A DNA stretch of 29,953 nucleotides from Rikenellaceae bacterium (GCA_900769735.1 CAAGHY010000054.1:1-29953); one strand, 5' to 3'. Numbered from the stretch's first letter, positions 1 through 8,567 are shown. Numbers and translations: made by a program. Notes: generated from the sequence alone by a model not told the origin.

Positions 1-391
1 CTCTCTGGGCATTAAGAGGGTGTGTGAAGTGCTGCATATATGAAAGCTGCTCCGGTGTACCGTTGCTCCATCTGCGTGGATCTGAAGGGGTAATCATACT
101 CTTGAACTCAGGTTGAAGAGCGTGGAGTTCAGGTCTCTGCTTCCCTTCCCAGGCCTTTACAATCACCTCTTCGGGAACAGTTTTCACACCCAGCTTCCCA
201 ATCTCTCCAAGTATGAATTCAGCTGCCTTTACGCTGCCGTTTTCATAGTTGCTCCTGCCGTAATATTGCGCCGAAGAGAGCTCTCCAACTACATCAACAT
301 AATATTCTTTGCTTGGCAACAGCTTCTCCGCATTATTGCTGCACCCTTGTAACATACTCATACACATAGCTAACAGTAAGATTTTTTTCAT
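1..391 (-). CDS. Lipoprotein, N-terminal part, possibly an M28-type metallopeptidase (runs off window)
   Basis: Reading the minus strand from the ATG at 391, an open frame of 130 codons runs to the window edge without a stop. It begins MKKILLLAMCMSMLQGC, a short lipoprotein signal with lipobox L14-Q-G-C17, so the mature protein should be lipid-anchored at Cys17. The next segment (YYGRSNYENGSVKAAEF, about residues 43-59, followed by a helix ending LGVKT) resembles the N-terminal part of secreted M28-family metallopeptidases of Bacteroidota, where a 'GR...G...AA.YI...F..LGL' segment precedes the zinc-binding domain. The metal ligands would lie outside the window, so the family is only suggested. 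The gene is divergent from the one starting at 477. The lipoprotein call is firm; the peptidase call is tentative. Confidence 0.7.
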   Translation of the reverse strand, partial: MKKILLLAMCMSMLQGCSNNAEKLLPSKEYYVDVVGELSSAQYYGRSNYENGSVKAAEFILGEIGKLGVKTVPEEVIVKAWEGKQRPELHALQPEFKSMITPSDPRRWSNGTPEQLSYMQHFTHPLNAQR

Positions 392-476
392 ATCAGGTTT
401 ATTTTATGATGTGTTGTAAAGTTAATATAATTATCGGGAATAAAATTGCTAACTTAGTGGAAAAAATAATACAGAT

Positions 477-1127
477 ATGGTTTACCGCAAATTTGACACC
501 TGTTTTTTTGAGCGATACTCACAGCTTACCCTGCAGACAATTCTTGGTCAGAAGTATGCCGGATTGGTAAACAGGGACAGGCCAGACCTGCAGATGGAGG
601 ACGGCACCCTTGGAATTGAGGTTACAAGGGCTATGGAGCCGGACCGCCACAATGCAAACCAGCTGCTGAAGGAGCTTGCCGGTATGCAGATTAAGGAGGA
701 GCAGCGTGAAGATATGCAGCGTATTGTGGAGAGCGGTTACGGTTACGGTCTGCCGGGACTCAACTATACCGGTTATCTGGAGCAGGAATACTGGTCATTG
801 GCCCAGCCGTTGCAGCGTATCCTCACCAGCAAAGTGGAAAAGGTGGCCAAAGGATTTTACGGCAATTTCAAGGAGTTCGGACTCTATGTATTCTGCAGGG
901 ACCTGCTCAATCTTACTCAGGTGGAGGCAGCAGTGAACTACACACTTCTGCTGCAGGACAATCTGGATCTGAGGTTCAACACCCTCTACCTTTCCCAGAC
1001 CGACACCCTGTATGTATGCCGCCTCACAGACAATCTTATAAGTGAAGGAATTGGTTCCCGCATAGATGTATATGATATTCCCGACAGCTTGCGCCGTGAA
1101 TTTTTCTTCAAGTCATTGGGGTATTAA
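477..1127 (+). CDS. Uncharacterised 216-residue protein with a weak PD-(D/E)XK nuclease-like signature
   Basis: I do not recognise this protein firmly. It has no signal peptide or membrane segment, so it should be cytoplasmic. Residues 33-53 contain RDRPD37L followed ten residues later by GIE48VTRA, on what looks like two beta strands around a turn. That is the spacing of a PD-(D/E)XK nuclease core (D...ExK), but the usual lysine is replaced by threonine, so catalysis is unproven. A helical middle with several lysines follows, then a C-terminal part with aromatic strands. The gene stands alone, divergent from the lipoprotein gene and convergent with the ilv operon. It could equally be a non-nuclease member of that fold. 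Coding potential is good: full-length frame, ATG start and no competing frame of similar length. Confidence 0.6.
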   Translation: MVYRKFDTCFFERYSQLTLQTILGQKYAGLVNRDRPDLQMEDGTLGIEVTRAMEPDRHNANQLLKELAGMQIKEEQREDMQRIVESGYGYGLPGLNYTGYLEQEYWSLAQPLQRILTSKVEKVAKGFYGNFKEFGLYVFCRDLLNLTQVEAAVNYTLLLQDNLDLRFNTLYLSQTDTLYVCRLTDNLISEGIGSRIDVYDIPDSLRREFFFKSLGY

Positions 1128-1170
1128 AAATACAAGAGGAGGCCTGATCAAAATCACTTTTGACCCGGCC
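1128..1170 (-). terminator. Putative terminator of the ilv operon
   Basis: A stem of 13 positions (ggcctgatcaaaa, 1141-1153, against ttttgacccggcc, 1158-1170) with two mismatches and a four-base loop lies just beyond the ilvE stop codon. Read on the minus strand it is followed by a U-rich tract (1126-1140). On the plus strand no T-run follows, so it mainly serves the ilv operon, though it lies between convergent genes. Confidence 0.5.
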
Positions 1171-1185
1171 CCAACTAATCAAAGA

Positions 1186-2220
1186 TTACTCCTCTACAAT
1201 TGTACACCAGCCGTGTTTGTCCTCAATCTCACCGTACTGGATACCTGTAAGGGTTTCATACAGTTTGCGGCTCTTAGGACCACACTCGTCATTGTAAGCG
1301 TATGACGCGGTTACAGTCTCTGCGGCAAGGGCTGTCTTGTCTTCAATAAGTTTTACCGGGGTAATTACCACAGCTGTACCGCACTGTCCAACCTCCTCAA
1401 AAGTTGGAAGTTCCTCTACCGGAATGTTTCTTCTCTCCACTTCCATTCCCAAATCCTCTGCAACCTGCCTCAAAGACTTGTTGGTAATTGAAGGAAGGAC
1501 GGTTTTTGCATCAGGGGTAATGTATTTGTTGCCTTTTATACCAAAGAAGTTTGCAGATGAGAACTCATCAATGTTCTTGGTCTCAGGATTCAGGAACAAT
1601 ACATCCTTGTATCCCTGTTTTACTGCAACACCTGTTGCATACATTGCACAAGCGTAGTTACCGCCCACTTTGAATGAACCGCTTCCGTTAGGGGCTGCAC
1701 GGTCATAATCCCTTGCAATTACAGTTTTGATAGGATCAAGCACCTTGCCTGCGTATGAACCTACAGGAAGGGTGATTACCATAAACAGAATGCCGTCCTG
1801 CTGAGGCACAAGGTTGATTGAAGGGATAGTTGTAATAAGGATAGGACGGATATACAAAGAAGCCCTAAGCTCGTATGGCGGCAAATAATCAAGGTTCTCC
1901 TTAACAGCCTGCACACACATTTTCTTGAAAAGCTCCTCATCAGGACAAGGAATTCCAAGGAAACCGGCAGAACTCTGCATACGTTTTGCGTTCTCGTCAA
2001 CACGGAAAATCCTCACTTTGTCATCAGCTCCGCGGAAAGCCTTCAGACCCTCAAAGCAGGACATACCGTAATGCAATGATGGTGAGAACACTGTAAGGTT
2101 CAATGAAGCTGCAGTCTGGCTCTCAATGGGGCCCCATTTGCCGTCTTTATAAAGGCAAGTAAGAACTGTATTTGTTGGTGAATATGAGAATGACAATTTT
2201 GTCCAGTCAATAGTTTTCAT
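1186..2220 (-). CDS. ilvE: Branched-chain amino acid aminotransferase
   Basis: Class IV PLP-dependent aminotransferase of 344 residues that transfers the amino group from glutamate to the 2-oxo acids of valine, leucine and isoleucine, the last step of the pathway encoded by this operon. The sequence fits the longer 'group II' bacterial/eukaryotic-like BCATs: YGMSCFEGLKAFR at 51-63, FRVDENAKRM at 72-81, the probable Schiff-base lysine K184 in SGSFKVGGNYA, and the conserved glutamate E219 in IDEFSSANFFG that contacts the cofactor. Length is close to the family norm. It is the last gene of the operon, 18 bases after ilvA, and a hairpin terminator follows its stop. Cytoplasmic enzyme. Confidence 0.95.
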   Translation of the reverse strand: MKTIDWTKLSFSYSPTNTVLTCLYKDGKWGPIESQTAASLNLTVFSPSLHYGMSCFEGLKAFRGADDKVRIFRVDENAKRMQSSAGFLGIPCPDEELFKKMCVQAVKENLDYLPPYELRASLYIRPILITTIPSINLVPQQDGILFMVITLPVGSYAGKVLDPIKTVIARDYDRAAPNGSGSFKVGGNYACAMYATGVAVKQGYKDVLFLNPETKNIDEFSSANFFGIKGNKYITPDAKTVLPSITNKSLRQVAEDLGMEVERRNIPVEELPTFEEVGQCGTAVVITPVKLIEDKTALAAETVTASYAYNDECGPKSRKLYETLTGIQYGEIEDKHGWCTIVEE

Positions 2221-2238
2221 AGTGTGTAGTTTTTCAAG

Positions 2239-3498
2239 TTATACTAAAAATTCAAACAGATGAGGCTTGTCATTAATGTACTCGTACGCAAACCCCTTTT
2301 CCTCCATCTTCTTAACCAAAGTATCAAAATCCTCCGGCATGGCAAGTTCAATTCCAATTACAACCGGTCCCTGCTCCTTGCTGGTCTTTTTGGTATAAGA
2401 AAAATGGGTAATATCATCTTTTGGTCCAATAACCTCAGTAATGAAGCTTCTCAACGCCCCTGCCCTCTGCGGGAAACGGACAATGAAATAATGTTTCAAT
2501 CCCCTGTGCAACAAAGACCTCTCCCTTATCTCCTCCATCCTGGTAATGTCGTTGTTGCTGCCGCTCACAATGCACACAACATTCTTCCCGATGATTTTCT
2601 CCTTATACAGCTCCAACGCTGCAACTGCCAATGCCCCTGCAGGCTCCACAACAATTGCATTCTTGTTGTACATCTCAAGGATTGTGGTACAAACCGCCCC
2701 CTCAGGAACTGTTATGATATCATCCAGAACCTTGCTGCAGATATCGTATGTGTAATTGCCCACTTTCCTTACCGCCGCACCGTCTACAAAGGTGTCAATT
2801 TTGCCAAGCTCCACAACCTTGCCGGCCTTGAATGACTCCTTCATTCCGCTTGCTCCGGCAGGCTCAACTCCAATCAGTTTGGTGTTGGGGCTCATCTGCC
2901 TTATACAGGCTCCCAAACCGGCCGCAAGGCCGCCACCACCTATCGGGATGAAAATATAGTCAATTGTATCTTTTGTCTGGTTAAGGATCTCCATTCCTAT
3001 TGTTGCCTGACCCTCAATGATCTGCGGATCATCAAACGGCGGAATGAAGGTTTTCCCCTCCTGCTCTGCATAAAGTTTGGCCTGTTGGTTGGCCTCATCA
3101 AAATTGTCTCCAAAAAGTACAATCTCCACATTTCCGTTACCGAACATCCTAACCTGCTCTATCTTCTGTTTTGGAGTTGTTTTGGGCATATAGATATATC
3201 CCTGGATGTTCAGTTTGTTGCAGGAGAATGCAACTCCCTGGGCGTGGTTACCCGCACTTGCACAAACAACTCCCGCCTGCTGCAGCTCTGCGGACAAATT
3301 GCGGATCTTGTTGAAGGCACCCCTTATCTTATAGGAACGTACAATCTGCAAATCTTCCCTTTTAAGAAGTACATTTGCACCATATCTTCCCGAAAGGTAA
3401 GGGTTTGCGGCAAGAGGAGTTGGGGAAAGGATCTCCCCCAACGTAATCTTTGCCTGCGATATCTTGTGCAGTTGCGGAAAATATTGCGTCTGCTCCAT
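2239..3498 (-). CDS. ilvA: Threonine dehydratase (threonine deaminase), biosynthetic type
   Basis: PLP enzyme of 419 residues that converts threonine to 2-oxobutyrate and ammonia, the committed step to isoleucine. The catalytic domain covers about residues 10-325: the Schiff-base lysine is K57 in VRSYKIRGA, the substrate loop is SAGNHAQG at 81-88, and the PLP-phosphate loop is GGGGLAAG at 187-194. Residues about 335-419 form a single ACT-like regulatory domain, as in the shorter IlvA class (about 420 residues) rather than the two-domain E. coli enzyme. This suggests feedback control by isoleucine/valine. It sits 11 bases after ilvC and 18 before ilvE, so it is cotranscribed. The regulatory domain and operon context argue against the catabolic TdcB type. 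Confidence 0.95.
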   Translation of the reverse strand: MEQTQYFPQLHKISQAKITLGEILSPTPLAANPYLSGRYGANVLLKREDLQIVRSYKIRGAFNKIRNLSAELQQAGVVCASAGNHAQGVAFSCNKLNIQGYIYMPKTTPKQKIEQVRMFGNGNVEIVLFGDNFDEANQQAKLYAEQEGKTFIPPFDDPQIIEGQATIGMEILNQTKDTIDYIFIPIGGGGLAAGLGACIRQMSPNTKLIGVEPAGASGMKESFKAGKVVELGKIDTFVDGAAVRKVGNYTYDICSKVLDDIITVPEGAVCTTILEMYNKNAIVVEPAGALAVAALELYKEKIIGKNVVCIVSGSNNDITRMEEIRERSLLHRGLKHYFIVRFPQRAGALRSFITEVIGPKDDITHFSYTKKTSKEQGPVVIGIELAMPEDFDTLVKKMEEKGFAYEYINDKPHLFEFLV

Positions 3499-3509
3499 TA
3501 TCCTTTTTA

Positions 3510-4556
3510 TTAGTTGTTCTCAGGGCGCAATGATCTTACAGTTGCACCTGCCTGCCACATCTCACTCTCTCTCATTTCTTTAAGCTCTGCCTCAAGTTTG
3601 ACTCTGTAATCAGGTTTGCTGTTTGAGTCAATTGAAATCTGAGCCTCGTTTCCGCATTTCACCTCATTGTAAAGCTCTGTAAATACAGGTTTGGTAGCAT
3701 CGCGGAATTTTTTCCACCAGTCAAGGGCACCTCTCTGTGCAGTTGTTGAGCAGTTTGCGTACATCCAGTCCATACCGTTCTCTGCAATTAGAGGCATAAG
3801 GCTCTGTGAAAGCTCCTCCACTGTCTCGTTGAATGCCTCTGAAGGGGTGTGTCCGTTCTCTCTCAAAGTCTCGTACTGAGCTGCAAACAAACCCTGGATT
3901 GCACCCATCAAAGAACCGCGCTCACCTGTAAGGTCTGAGTAAACCTCACGTTTGAAAGTGGTCTCAAACAAGTAACCGCTACCAATACCAACGCCAAGGG
4001 CAATAACTCTGTCATATGCCTTGCCTGTAGCATCCTGATAGATTGCATATGATGAGTTCAAGCCTCTGCCCTCAAGGAACAGTCTTCTTAGAGATGTACC
4101 TGAACCTTTAGGTGCCACTAGGATAACGTCAACGTCAGCTGGCGGAACAATGCCTGTACGGTCATTGTAAGTGATGCCAAAACCGTGTGAGAAATAAAGC
4201 GCCTTGCCTGCTGTAAGGTGTTTCTTCACTGTTGGCCATACTGCAATCTGACCTGCATCTGAAAGAAGGTACTCAATGATTGTAGCTTTCTGGCAAGCCT
4301 CCTCAATCTCAAACAATGTCTCACCAGGTACCCAACCGTCTGCAACAGCTTTATCCCAAGTTTTTGAATCTTTTCTCTGTCCAACAATTACATTGAAACC
4401 GTTATCTTTAAGGTTAAGTGCCTGACCCGGGCCCTGAACACCGTAACCGATGATTGCTATTGTATCATTAGCCAATACTTCTCTTGCTTTCTCCAATGTA
4501 AACTCGGCGCGGGTAACTACTTGCTCCTCAACACCACCAAAATTCAATTTTGCCAT
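3510..4556 (-). CDS. ilvC: Ketol-acid reductoisomerase (NADP+)
   Basis: KARI, 348 residues, converts 2-acetolactate and 2-aceto-2-hydroxybutyrate to the dihydroxy acids, with Mg2+ and NADPH. The N-terminal Rossmann domain has GYGVQGPG at 37-44 and, after the second strand, GQRKDSKTW at 59-67, whose Arg/Lys/Ser residues are of the type that bind the NADPH phosphate. SHGFGITYND (123-132) contains the conserved histidine H124 and APKGSG is at 148-153. The knotted C-terminal domain has YSDLTGERGSLMGA (206-219), with Mg ligands D208 and E212. It is somewhat longer than the usual 330-residue class I enzyme but has only one knotted domain. It lies 18 bases after ilvN and 11 before ilvA. Confidence 0.95.
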   Translation of the reverse strand: MAKLNFGGVEEQVVTRAEFTLEKAREVLANDTIAIIGYGVQGPGQALNLKDNGFNVIVGQRKDSKTWDKAVADGWVPGETLFEIEEACQKATIIEYLLSDAGQIAVWPTVKKHLTAGKALYFSHGFGITYNDRTGIVPPADVDVILVAPKGSGTSLRRLFLEGRGLNSSYAIYQDATGKAYDRVIALGVGIGSGYLFETTFKREVYSDLTGERGSLMGAIQGLFAAQYETLRENGHTPSEAFNETVEELSQSLMPLIAENGMDWMYANCSTTAQRGALDWWKKFRDATKPVFTELYNEVKCGNEAQISIDSNSKPDYRVKLEAELKEMRESEMWQAGATVRSLRPENN

Positions 4557-4574
4557 AGTTCCTTATATGTATTT

Positions 4575-4808
4575 TTAATTTATATATGCTCTTTTAATCT
4601 CTACAATATTGTTGATCTGATTTACAATTCTCTCAACTACCTCTCTGCAGTCTGAAAAGCAGGTAATCTTGTACTCACCATGTTCAAGGGCAGTTCTTGT
4701 AAACTCCAGGCTCTCCACCTGAATCCTTTTCTGCAAATAAAGTGTGGATATTCTGTTAAGGACGTCCAATCTGTCCTTTCCCTCTGCTCTAACTGTAAAC
4801 TTTTCCAT
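4575..4808 (-). CDS. ilvN: Acetolactate synthase small (regulatory) subunit, short ACT-only form
   Basis: A 77-residue protein made almost entirely of one ACT domain (FTVRAEGKDRLDVLNRISTL at 4-23, then a strand with VESLEF and a helix near VERIVNQINNIVEIKRAYI). It directly follows the catalytic subunit gene with a four-base gap and precedes ilvC, so it should be the regulatory subunit of acetohydroxyacid synthase. It lacks the second, C-terminal domain of the usual 160-190 residue IlvN/IlvH and is closer in size to E. coli IlvM. Feedback by valine may therefore be weak or different. The frame is intact with no sign of truncation: start ATG, stop, and normal spacing to both neighbours. Confidence 0.88.
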   Translation of the reverse strand: MEKFTVRAEGKDRLDVLNRISTLYLQKRIQVESLEFTRTALEHGEYKITCFSDCREVVERIVNQINNIVEIKRAYIN

Positions 4809-4812
4809 ATTC

Positions 4813-6513
4813 TTATTTGAAAATTATGTCATTTAATGTTTTTCCTGCAGGAATCATCGGGAAGACATTTTCCTGCTCCATCATTGCCGCCTCAAGGAAG
4901 AACGGCCCGTTGTGCTGCATCATCTGCTCCACTGCCGCATCAAGCTCCTCAGGGGTCTGCACTTTGGCATATTTTATTCCGTACGCTGCTGCCAGAGTGC
5001 CAAAATCGGGGTTCACAAGGTGGGTGAACGAGTATCTTCTTTCAAAGAAGAGCTCCTGCCACTGCCTTACCATTCCAAGGTATGAGTTGTTCAGAAGAAC
5101 TATCTTCACCGGAAGCCCTGTTGCCAGGATTGTTCCCAATTCCTGAATGTTCATCTGCAAACCGCCGTCACCTGTAAAAAGAACTGTATCACTCCCAGGA
5201 TTTCCTGCCTTGGCTCCTATTGCTGCCGGAAGGCCGAATCCCATTGTTCCCAAACCTCCTGATGTCACCCAGCCTCTGCTCTGGTTAAGTTTTGAGTATC
5301 TTGCCGCAAACATCTGGTTCTGACCAACATCAGTTACTATAACTTTTGGAGAATCTCCCGTTTTGGTAACCTTGTCCACCACCTGGGCCATTGTAAGGGT
5401 CTGTGAATTCAGCTGCGGGCCCATAACGTGCTCAAGCTCATACTGTCTCTTCTCCCTGTAAAGCCCGTACCACTCTCCCCTCTCCTTGTATTCAAGTTTT
5501 CCGCACAAACTCTCCAGGAATACCCTTGCATCACTCAGCAGTGTAACGTGTGCCTTCACATTCTTGTCAAACTCTGCAGGGTCAATATCAACGTGGATGA
5601 TTTTTGCTTTTGGAGCATAACCGTTAACCTCTCCGGTAACCCTGTCTGAGAACCTCATTCCCACTGCCACAATCACATCTGCATTCTGGGTCATTACATT
5701 TGGAGCAACATTTCCGTGCATTCCCACCATTCCAACAAAATTTGGGTCACTCTGCTCTATTGCTGTCATTCCAAGAAGGGTAACCGCCACCGGAACATTT
5801 CCCTTATCTGCACACTCCTTAAGTAATTTGCATCCTCCCGATATTATTACGCCGTTTCCTGCAATGATCAGAGGTCTCTCTGCCCTGTTAAGGTCTTGTG
5901 CAATTGAGGCAACCTTCTCCTCAAATCCCTCCTCCGCCATAACTGCCTCTTTTTCCAACATTGCTATTGCCTCCTCCTTGTTGTATGAATAATCAAACAT
6001 CTCAACCTGGGCATTTCGCGTAAGGCTTACAAGCACCGGTCCCGGTCTTCCGCTCTGTGCAATGTGGAACGCCTGCGCCATTACTGTAGGGATCTCACTT
6101 GCCCGGGAAATCTGGTAGCTCCATTTGGTAATTGGAATTGTGATTCCAATCATATCCGCCTCCTGGAAGAAATTGGTTCCCAATTTGTCTGCATTCACCT
6201 GGGCTGTCACACACACTATAGGGGTTGAATCCATCATTGCATCTGCAATACCGGTAATGAAGTTTGTTGCTCCCGGACCTGCTGTTGCCATACAAACACC
6301 AACTTTTCCGGTACTTCTTGCATATCCCTCAGCCGCGTGAACCGCTCCCTGCTCGTGTCTTACCAATACGTGGTTCAATCTGTCTGTATAATCATACAAT
6401 TTATCGTAAACCGGCATAATTGCTCCGCCAGGGTAGCCGAAAACTGTATCTATCCCCTCGTCCAAAAATGTATTCATCAGAGCTTCCGCTCCAGTCATCT
6501 TTCTCTTCTCCAT
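4813..6513 (-). CDS. ilvB: Acetolactate synthase large (catalytic) subunit
   Basis: ThDP- and FAD-dependent acetohydroxyacid synthase, 566 residues, condensing pyruvate with pyruvate or 2-oxobutyrate. The Pyr domain holds FGYPGGAIMP (25-34) and the catalytic glutamate E54 in VRHEQGAVHAAEGYAR, which protonates the ThDP N1' position. The central FAD/binding domain covers about 195-340. The PP domain holds GDGGLQMNIQEL (448-459) with NN at 475-476, the Mg-ThDP motif. It is followed after four bases by its small subunit and preceded after 14 bases by ilvD. All residues expected of a working AHAS are present, and length is normal. Other ThDP enzymes (oxalyl-CoA decarboxylase, glyoxylate carboligase) are much less likely given the operon. 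Confidence 0.96.
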   Translation of the reverse strand: MEKRKMTGAEALMNTFLDEGIDTVFGYPGGAIMPVYDKLYDYTDRLNHVLVRHEQGAVHAAEGYARSTGKVGVCMATAGPGATNFITGIADAMMDSTPIVCVTAQVNADKLGTNFFQEADMIGITIPITKWSYQISRASEIPTVMAQAFHIAQSGRPGPVLVSLTRNAQVEMFDYSYNKEEAIAMLEKEAVMAEEGFEEKVASIAQDLNRAERPLIIAGNGVIISGGCKLLKECADKGNVPVAVTLLGMTAIEQSDPNFVGMVGMHGNVAPNVMTQNADVIVAVGMRFSDRVTGEVNGYAPKAKIIHVDIDPAEFDKNVKAHVTLLSDARVFLESLCGKLEYKERGEWYGLYREKRQYELEHVMGPQLNSQTLTMAQVVDKVTKTGDSPKVIVTDVGQNQMFAARYSKLNQSRGWVTSGGLGTMGFGLPAAIGAKAGNPGSDTVLFTGDGGLQMNIQELGTILATGLPVKIVLLNNSYLGMVRQWQELFFERRYSFTHLVNPDFGTLAAAYGIKYAKVQTPEELDAAVEQMMQHNGPFFLEAAMMEQENVFPMIPAGKTLNDIIFK

Positions 6514-6527
6514 TATTGTCTCTCCAA

Positions 6528-8321
6528 TTACTCAATAACTCTTACGCCTCCAATATCCGCACTTCCTGCCAATGATGCGTAAGCTTTAAGTGCCTTGCTC
6601 ACCTGTCTCTCCCTTGCTTTAGGTTTGTAACCAGTTCCCTCCGCACTCTCCAACTTATCTTTTCTCTGTTTGAATTCCTCTTCTGTAAGTTCCACATTTA
6701 TGCTTCTTGCAGGAATATCAATCACTATTGTATCCCCATCCTCTATAAATGCTACAGGACCTTTATTTGCCGCCTCAGGCGAAATGTGTCCTATTGAAAG
6801 TCCGCTTGTACCGCCTGAGAACCTTCCGTCAGTTATAAGGGCGCAATCCTTGTCAAGCTTCATGCTCTTGAGGAAAGAGGTTGGATAAAGCATCTCCTGC
6901 ATTCCCGGCCCCCCTTTAGGCCCCTCATATCTGATCACCACCACATTCCCTTTCTTCACTTTTCCGCCCAGAATTCCGTTCACCGCATCCTCCTGGCTCT
7001 CAAAAACCACCGCTGTTCCCTTGAATTTAAGGATGTGCTCTGCAACACCCGCGGTTTTTACTATACACCCTTTTGGTGCTATATTTCCGTAAAGGACTGC
7101 AAGTCCTCCATCTTTTGAATACGGATGCTCAATATCCCTTATACATCCGTTCTCCCTGTCTGTATCAAGTTCCTTGTACTGGCTCTCATTCTCTCCCAAC
7201 TTCACTGTACGCACTCCGCAAGGTGCCGATCTGTACAACTCCTCTTTATTGTCTTCCAAAGCCTCTTTCAAAGAACTGTAATCAACTCTTCCAACCTCCG
7301 TATTAAGCAACCCGCCTTTTGCAAGCTCCTTCATAATTCCCATTACACCACCGGCTCTGTTCACATCCTGAATATGGTAAGAACTGTTTGGTGCCACTTT
7401 GCAAAGTACCGGAACCTCTTTGGAAAGTCTGTCTATATCTTTCATTGTAAAATCCACACCGGCCTCGTGTGCAATTGCAAGAAGATGCAATACTGTATTT
7501 GTGGAGCCTCCCATTGCAATATCCAGTTTCATTGCATTCTCATAAGCTTCCTTAACGGCTATTGAACGTGGGAGTACAGATTCATTGTTGTTGAAGTAAT
7601 ACTCATATGCAAGTTTTACAATCAGCTCAGCTCCCTTTTTGAAAAGCTCCTTTCTGTTGGAATGTGTAGCCAGAACTGTTCCGTTGCCAACCTGGGCCAA
7701 TCCCAATGCCTCAGTAAGGCAGTTCATTGAATTTGCGGTGAACATTCCAGAACAGCATCCGCAAGTTGGGCAACCTTTCTCCTCAAACTCATACAAATCC
7801 TCATCTGAAACCTGCTGGTCCGCCCCTTTCACCATTATATCCACCAAATCACAATCTGCACCTTTCACATTGCCGGCCTCCATTGGTCCTCCCGATACAA
7901 ATACGGCTGGGATATTCAATCTCATTGCCGCCATAAGCATACCCGGTGTAATTTTGTCACAATTTGAAATGCATATCATTGCATCTGCGCAGTGGGCGTT
8001 GCACATATACTCAACGCTGTCTGCTATAATTTCTCTTGAAGGCAATGAGTACAACATACCGTCGTGCCCCATTGCAATACCGTCATCTATTGCTATAGTA
8101 TTGAACTCAGCAGCAAAACATCCTGCCTTTTCTATCTCACTCTTAACAAATTGACCTATCTGATGAAGATGCACGTGCCCAGGGACAAACTGCGTGAACG
8201 AGTTTACTACAGCTATAACAGGCTTGCCAAAATTCTCCCTCTTCATACCGTTTGCTCTCCAAAGGGCTCTGGCACCCGCCATCTTTCTTCCAACTAAAGT
8301 TTTATTGCTTCTAAGCTCCAT
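6528..8321 (-). CDS. ilvD: Dihydroxy-acid dehydratase
   Basis: Fe-S dehydratase of 597 residues that removes water from 2,3-dihydroxy-isovalerate and -methylvalerate to give the 2-oxo acids. Cluster-binding segments are CDKITPGM (C121, K123) and the cysteine-rich GCPTCGCCSGMFTANSM (183-199). The segment NSFTQFVPGHVHL (40-52) matches the E. coli type and lacks the extra early cysteine typical of plant-type [2Fe-2S] enzymes, so an oxygen-labile [4Fe-4S] cluster is expected, in keeping with an anaerobe. The C-terminal part has DGRFSGGTSGLSIGHISPEA (about 490-510). It is the first structural gene of the operon, directly behind the attenuator that ends at about 8345. Confidence 0.96.
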   Translation of the reverse strand: MELRSNKTLVGRKMAGARALWRANGMKRENFGKPVIAVVNSFTQFVPGHVHLHQIGQFVKSEIEKAGCFAAEFNTIAIDDGIAMGHDGMLYSLPSREIIADSVEYMCNAHCADAMICISNCDKITPGMLMAAMRLNIPAVFVSGGPMEAGNVKGADCDLVDIMVKGADQQVSDEDLYEFEEKGCPTCGCCSGMFTANSMNCLTEALGLAQVGNGTVLATHSNRKELFKKGAELIVKLAYEYYFNNNESVLPRSIAVKEAYENAMKLDIAMGGSTNTVLHLLAIAHEAGVDFTMKDIDRLSKEVPVLCKVAPNSSYHIQDVNRAGGVMGIMKELAKGGLLNTEVGRVDYSSLKEALEDNKEELYRSAPCGVRTVKLGENESQYKELDTDRENGCIRDIEHPYSKDGGLAVLYGNIAPKGCIVKTAGVAEHILKFKGTAVVFESQEDAVNGILGGKVKKGNVVVIRYEGPKGGPGMQEMLYPTSFLKSMKLDKDCALITDGRFSGGTSGLSIGHISPEAANKGPVAFIEDGDTIVIDIPARSINVELTEEEFKQRKDKLESAEGTGYKPKARERQVSKALKAYASLAGSADIGGVRVIE

Positions 8322-8345
8322 TTTGCTTACAATTTATAACCAAAT

Positions 8346-8384
8346 AAAAAAACCTGCTTAATGGACAAATCCCATAAGCAGGTT
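8346..8384 (-). terminator. Intrinsic terminator (attenuator) in the ilv leader
   Basis: On the minus strand aacctgctta (8384-8375) pairs perfectly with taagcaggtt (8360-8351). Three further pairs extend the stem across a one-base bulge, and a run of seven U follows (8352-8346). It ends only about 25 bases before the ilvD start, so it terminates transcription before the operon unless it is disrupted. It is the 3:4 hairpin of an attenuator. Confidence 0.85.
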
Positions 8385-8407
8385 TTACATTATTACTTAA
8401 AGGATTT
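8367..8407 (-). promoter_or_regulatory. Antiterminator (2:3 pairing) of the ilv attenuator
   Basis: On the RNA, AAAUCCUUUAAG (8407-8396) can pair with CUUAUGGGAUUU (8378-8367) in 11 of 12 positions, one being a G-U pair and one a U-U mismatch. The second strand overlaps the 5' arm and loop of the terminator, so the two structures exclude each other. The first strand begins eight bases after the leader-peptide stop. A ribosome at that stop would cover it and allow termination, while one stalled earlier at isoleucine codons would leave it free. Confidence 0.7.
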
Positions 8408-8415
8408 TACATCTT

Positions 8416-8529
8416 TTACGGAATAATAATAATCACAGAAATCACAATAATAATGGAAATAGACTGCAGGATGCTGTCCAGCAGGCTAATTCGTCCTATT
8501 GACATAATATTGCGGTTTCTGTTATCCAT
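8416..8529 (-). CDS. ilvL: Ile/Val-rich leader peptide of the ilv operon
   Basis: A 37-codon frame, ATG at 8529 and TAA at 8418-8416. Its last 14 residues are I-SIIIVISVIIIIP: nine isoleucines and two valines, all the isoleucines written ATT. This closely resembles the ilvGMEDA leader peptide of enteric bacteria in composition and in ending with an isoleucine run and proline. It is followed by a consistent antiterminator/terminator pair and preceded by a Bacteroidota -7 box about 40 bases upstream of the ATG. Its role is not as a protein: translation speed through the Ile/Val codons would report charged tRNA levels and set read-through into ilvD. The gene name is given by analogy. A start at the in-frame ATG at 8505 would not change the logic. 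Confidence 0.85.
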   Translation of the reverse strand: MDNRNRNIMSIGRISLLDSILQSISIIIVISVIIIIP

Positions 8530-8567
8530 AAGATATAAAATCTGTTTTCTGTTTCAGCGAACGAGGA

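Noticed and set aside
113..352. Plus-strand open frame of 79 codons at the left edge
   Set aside because: It lies antisense to the minus-strand lipoprotein frame, which has a proper signal peptide and lipobox.
7125..8154. Long plus-strand open frames across ilvD
   Set aside because: They are antisense to a fully conserved ilvD and have cysteine/histidine-rich compositions without any recognisable domain.
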